Shown here: positions 62,374 through 64,000 of the stretch, piece by piece
Layout: each line of letters starts with the position of its first letter
How positions within the stretch are numbered: position 1 is the first letter of the stretch
DNA from: Acidimicrobiia bacterium
GTDB taxonomy: Bacteria; Actinomycetota; Acidimicrobiia; Acidimicrobiales; Poriferisodalaceae
DNA: 64,000 nucleotides
Direction: 5' to 3'
Assembly: GCA_022822525.1 (NCBI GenBank)
Contig: JAJEBN010000099.1
Span: 1-64,000, forward strand
Notes under the pieces: generated by a model
What the model was told of the DNA's origin: nothing
Databases searched by the model: none
Seen by the model: the letters and a program-made list of their open reading frames with translations, nothing else
Program-made: the position numbers and the translations under genes

Positions 62374-63873
62374 GTGCCGCTGAGTATCTCCATCGACGCT
62401 TTCGATGTCGTCACCGACCGCGATGACATACCGCCGACTGCCGCCGGTGACCGGCCGGTTCGCAGCGATGCACTCGAGACGCTCGGTGCTGCGTCGAACT
62501 ACCTCGCGGCCAGCGGCTTCGACGGCTCCGCCGGCACGACTGCGTTGATGGCCGGCCTTGCCGATGCCGCCGACGATGCCCTGCCGATTGCCGTGGGGCT
62601 GGGATCGGACGATCTCGCTGCGGCGGACATCCGCTCTGCGGCAGCGAACCTGTGGCGCTCGGCGTCGAAGCTCGAATCGTTGACGTCGGCGCTCGCGGCC
62701 GCTGCGGCTGATGACCTCGGGTCCGATGTCGCGCTCAGCGCGGTGGTCGAGGGCATGCTGCTCGCCTCATACCGCTTCGACGAGCACAAGGGGGAGCCGC
62801 CTCAGCCAGCGGCGCTTGAGCGGATCGTGCTCCCAGCGCCCGACGGGACCGACGTGCCAGGCGCTCTGGCTCGAGCAGATGCTGTGGCCGGCGGGATCGC
62901 GCTCGCCCGCGATCTCGTCAACCAGCCCGCCGGTGCGCTCACGGCCACCGGCCTCGCCGAAGCAGCAATCGCCGCGATCGAAGCTGCCAGCGCCGACGGC
63001 GATCCCGCCGTGGGCACTGCGTCGGTCGAGGTGTGGGACCGCGAACGTCTCGAAGCCGAGCGCTGCGGCGGGATGCTGGGCGTCAACGCTGGTTCGACCG
63101 AGCCCCCGGCGCTCATCTGGATGCGCTGGCGGCCGACCGCCACGCCGCGTGCGACTGTCCATCTGGTCGGCAAGGGCATCACCTTCGACACCGGTGGGCT
63201 CAACCTCAAGTCCTTCGAGGGCATGGAGTGGATGAAGATCGACATGGGCGGTGCCGCAGCAGTCATCGGGGCGATGAGCGCCATCGTCCGGCTGGCGCCC
63301 GACATCGCGGTCACCGGCATCTGCTGCTGCACCGACAATCAGCCCGGACCCACGGCCACCAAGCCCGGGGACGTGCTGCACATCCGCAACGGCAAGACGG
63401 TCGAGGTACTGAACACCGATGCCGAGGGCCGGCTCGTGCTCGCGGACGGTCTGTCGCTCGCCGTCGAGGAGGAGCCCGACCTGGTCGTGGATCTCGCGAC
63501 GCTGACGGGTGCCTGCATGGTGGCGCTGGGCGACAAGTACGGCGGACTCATGGGCAATGACCCCGCGGCGATCGAACGCGCCCTGGCGGCGGCACGCGCT
63601 GCTGGAGAGCTGCTGTGGCACCTGCCGCTGCCGCCCGAGTACCGCGAGCAGCTCGATTCGCCGATTGCCGATCTGCGCAACATCGGCAAGAACCGCTACG
63701 GGGGCACGCTGCACGCCGGACTGTTCTTGTCGGAGTTCGTCGGCGAGACACCGTGGGTGCACTTCGACATCGCGGGACCCGTGCGGACCGATGCAGATGC
63801 CGGCGAGCAGTCCAAGGGCGCTTCCGGATTCGGCGTGCGAACGCTGGTCGAGCTGGTCTGCGGCTGGCACTAG
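62374..63873 (+). CDS. pepA: Leucyl aminopeptidase (M17, PepA)
   Basis: 499 residues. N-terminal macro-like domain is divergent. Catalytic domain: 'VGKGITFDTGGLNLKSFEGMEWMKIDMGGAAAVIGAM' with the metal-binding Lys and Asp, 'NTDAEGRLVLADGLSLA' (M17 signature with Asp and Glu ligands) and 'DLATLTGACMVALGDKYGG'. Di-zinc or manganese exopeptidase, cytosolic hexamer, removes N-terminal residues. GTG start with GAGGA about five bases upstream. Complete. Confidence 0.95.
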   Translation: MPLSISIDAFDVVTDRDDIPPTAAGDRPVRSDALETLGAASNYLAASGFDGSAGTTALMAGLADAADDALPIAVGLGSDDLAAADIRSAAANLWRSASKLESLTSALAAAAADDLGSDVALSAVVEGMLLASYRFDEHKGEPPQPAALERIVLPAPDGTDVPGALARADAVAGGIALARDLVNQPAGALTATGLAEAAIAAIEAASADGDPAVGTASVEVWDRERLEAERCGGMLGVNAGSTEPPALIWMRWRPTATPRATVHLVGKGITFDTGGLNLKSFEGMEWMKIDMGGAAAVIGAMSAIVRLAPDIAVTGICCCTDNQPGPTATKPGDVLHIRNGKTVEVLNTDAEGRLVLADGLSLAVEEEPDLVVDLATLTGACMVALGDKYGGLMGNDPAAIERALAAARAAGELLWHLPLPPEYREQLDSPIADLRNIGKNRYGGTLHAGLFLSEFVGETPWVHFDIAGPVRTDADAGEQSKGASGFGVRTLVELVCGWH

Positions 63874-63944
63874 CCGCAAATCGTGACCGTTGCGGCGTCG
63901 AAGGCGTTCCACCGCATTGGCCGTCATCGGTCAGACTGGGCGAC

Positions 63945-64000
63945 ATGAGCCCCGATGACCCCGATGCTGGAGCCGGTCCGGATCCCGCAGACGACGACGT
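63945..64000 (+). CDS. Start of an unidentified gene cut by the window end
   Basis: ATG at 63945 opens a frame 'MSPDDPDAGAGPDPADDD' that runs off the end. A CAGACT box lies 7 nt upstream, in the arrangement used by other genes here. The acidic start gives no function. Confidence 0.35.
   Translation, partial: MSPDDPDAGAGPDPADDD

Overview
The window is 64 kb of dense, high-GC chromosome with no rRNA, tRNA, mobile element, prophage or CRISPR that I can see. GTG starts, F420-type luciferase-like oxidoreductases, a fused biotin carboxylase-BCCP subunit, a homodimeric-type pyruvate dehydrogenase E1 and a SUF-only iron-sulfur system all point to an actinobacterium. The mix of CoA-ester enzymes, the branched-chain amino-acid transporter and the leaderless promoter style fit an Acidimicrobiia-like lineage; that placement is inference because no marker RNA is present.

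Layout. 0-5 kb: livH-livM-livG-livF amino-acid ABC transporter (livH cut by the window edge) plus a DUF1932-type dehydrogenase. 5-12.3 kb: LLM oxidoreductase, SDR, a small diguanylate cyclase, a cysteine-free thioredoxin-fold protein, an eIF2B-like protein, a methylsuccinyl-CoA-dehydrogenase-like enzyme divergent from a MaoC hydratase, then mutY. 12.3-14.5 kb: a two-gene unit encoding a thioredoxin-domain fusion and a UGSC-family selenoprotein with an in-frame UGA and a SECIS-like hairpin. 14.5-19.2 kb: flavin reductase, MauE-like protein, oligopeptidase B, gamma carbonic anhydrase, LLM enzyme. 19.3-25.6 kb: sufB, two CitE-type lyases, a small Cys protein, sufD, a Rieske protein and sufC. 25.7-30.5 kb: pterin dehydratase, NUDIX, a flavin monooxygenase, and a second SUF operon on the minus strand (sufC2-sufS-sufU). 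30.6-41.5 kb: M20 peptidase, amidase, Drr-type exporter, metallo-beta-lactamase hydrolase, membrane-anchored sulfite-oxidase-like enzyme, acyl-CoA dehydrogenase, small unknowns, hydrolase, MaoC. 41.5-51.3 kb: 2-oxoacid dehydrogenase block: aceE, an RNase HI-SLOG fusion, SRPBCC protein, a second selenoprotein (TlpA-like lipoprotein with a Sec-x-x-Cys site), a 29-residue membrane ORF, lpdA, E2, and one ORF that fuses LipB to LipA. 51.3-64 kb: membrane protein, enoyl-CoA hydratase, HpaB-family protein, a four-gene ABC-2 exporter operon, GT2 glycosyltransferase, biotin-dependent carboxylase alpha subunit, birA and pepA.

How it fits together. Lipoate made by LipB-LipA would be attached to the E2 that works with AceE and LpdA, and LipA needs clusters from the SUF genes here. 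BirA sits divergent from the biotinylated carboxylase subunit it would modify. The methylsuccinyl-CoA-dehydrogenase-like, MaoC and two malyl-CoA-lyase-like genes could form part of an acetyl-CoA or dicarboxylic-CoA assimilation route. The most striking content is two genes whose reading frames are interrupted by UGA exactly at a redox-active position, each followed by a hairpin that fits the bacterial SECIS rules. Many genes carry a TANNNT box 6-7 nt before the start codon, which suggests widespread leaderless transcription; I used this to choose several starts.
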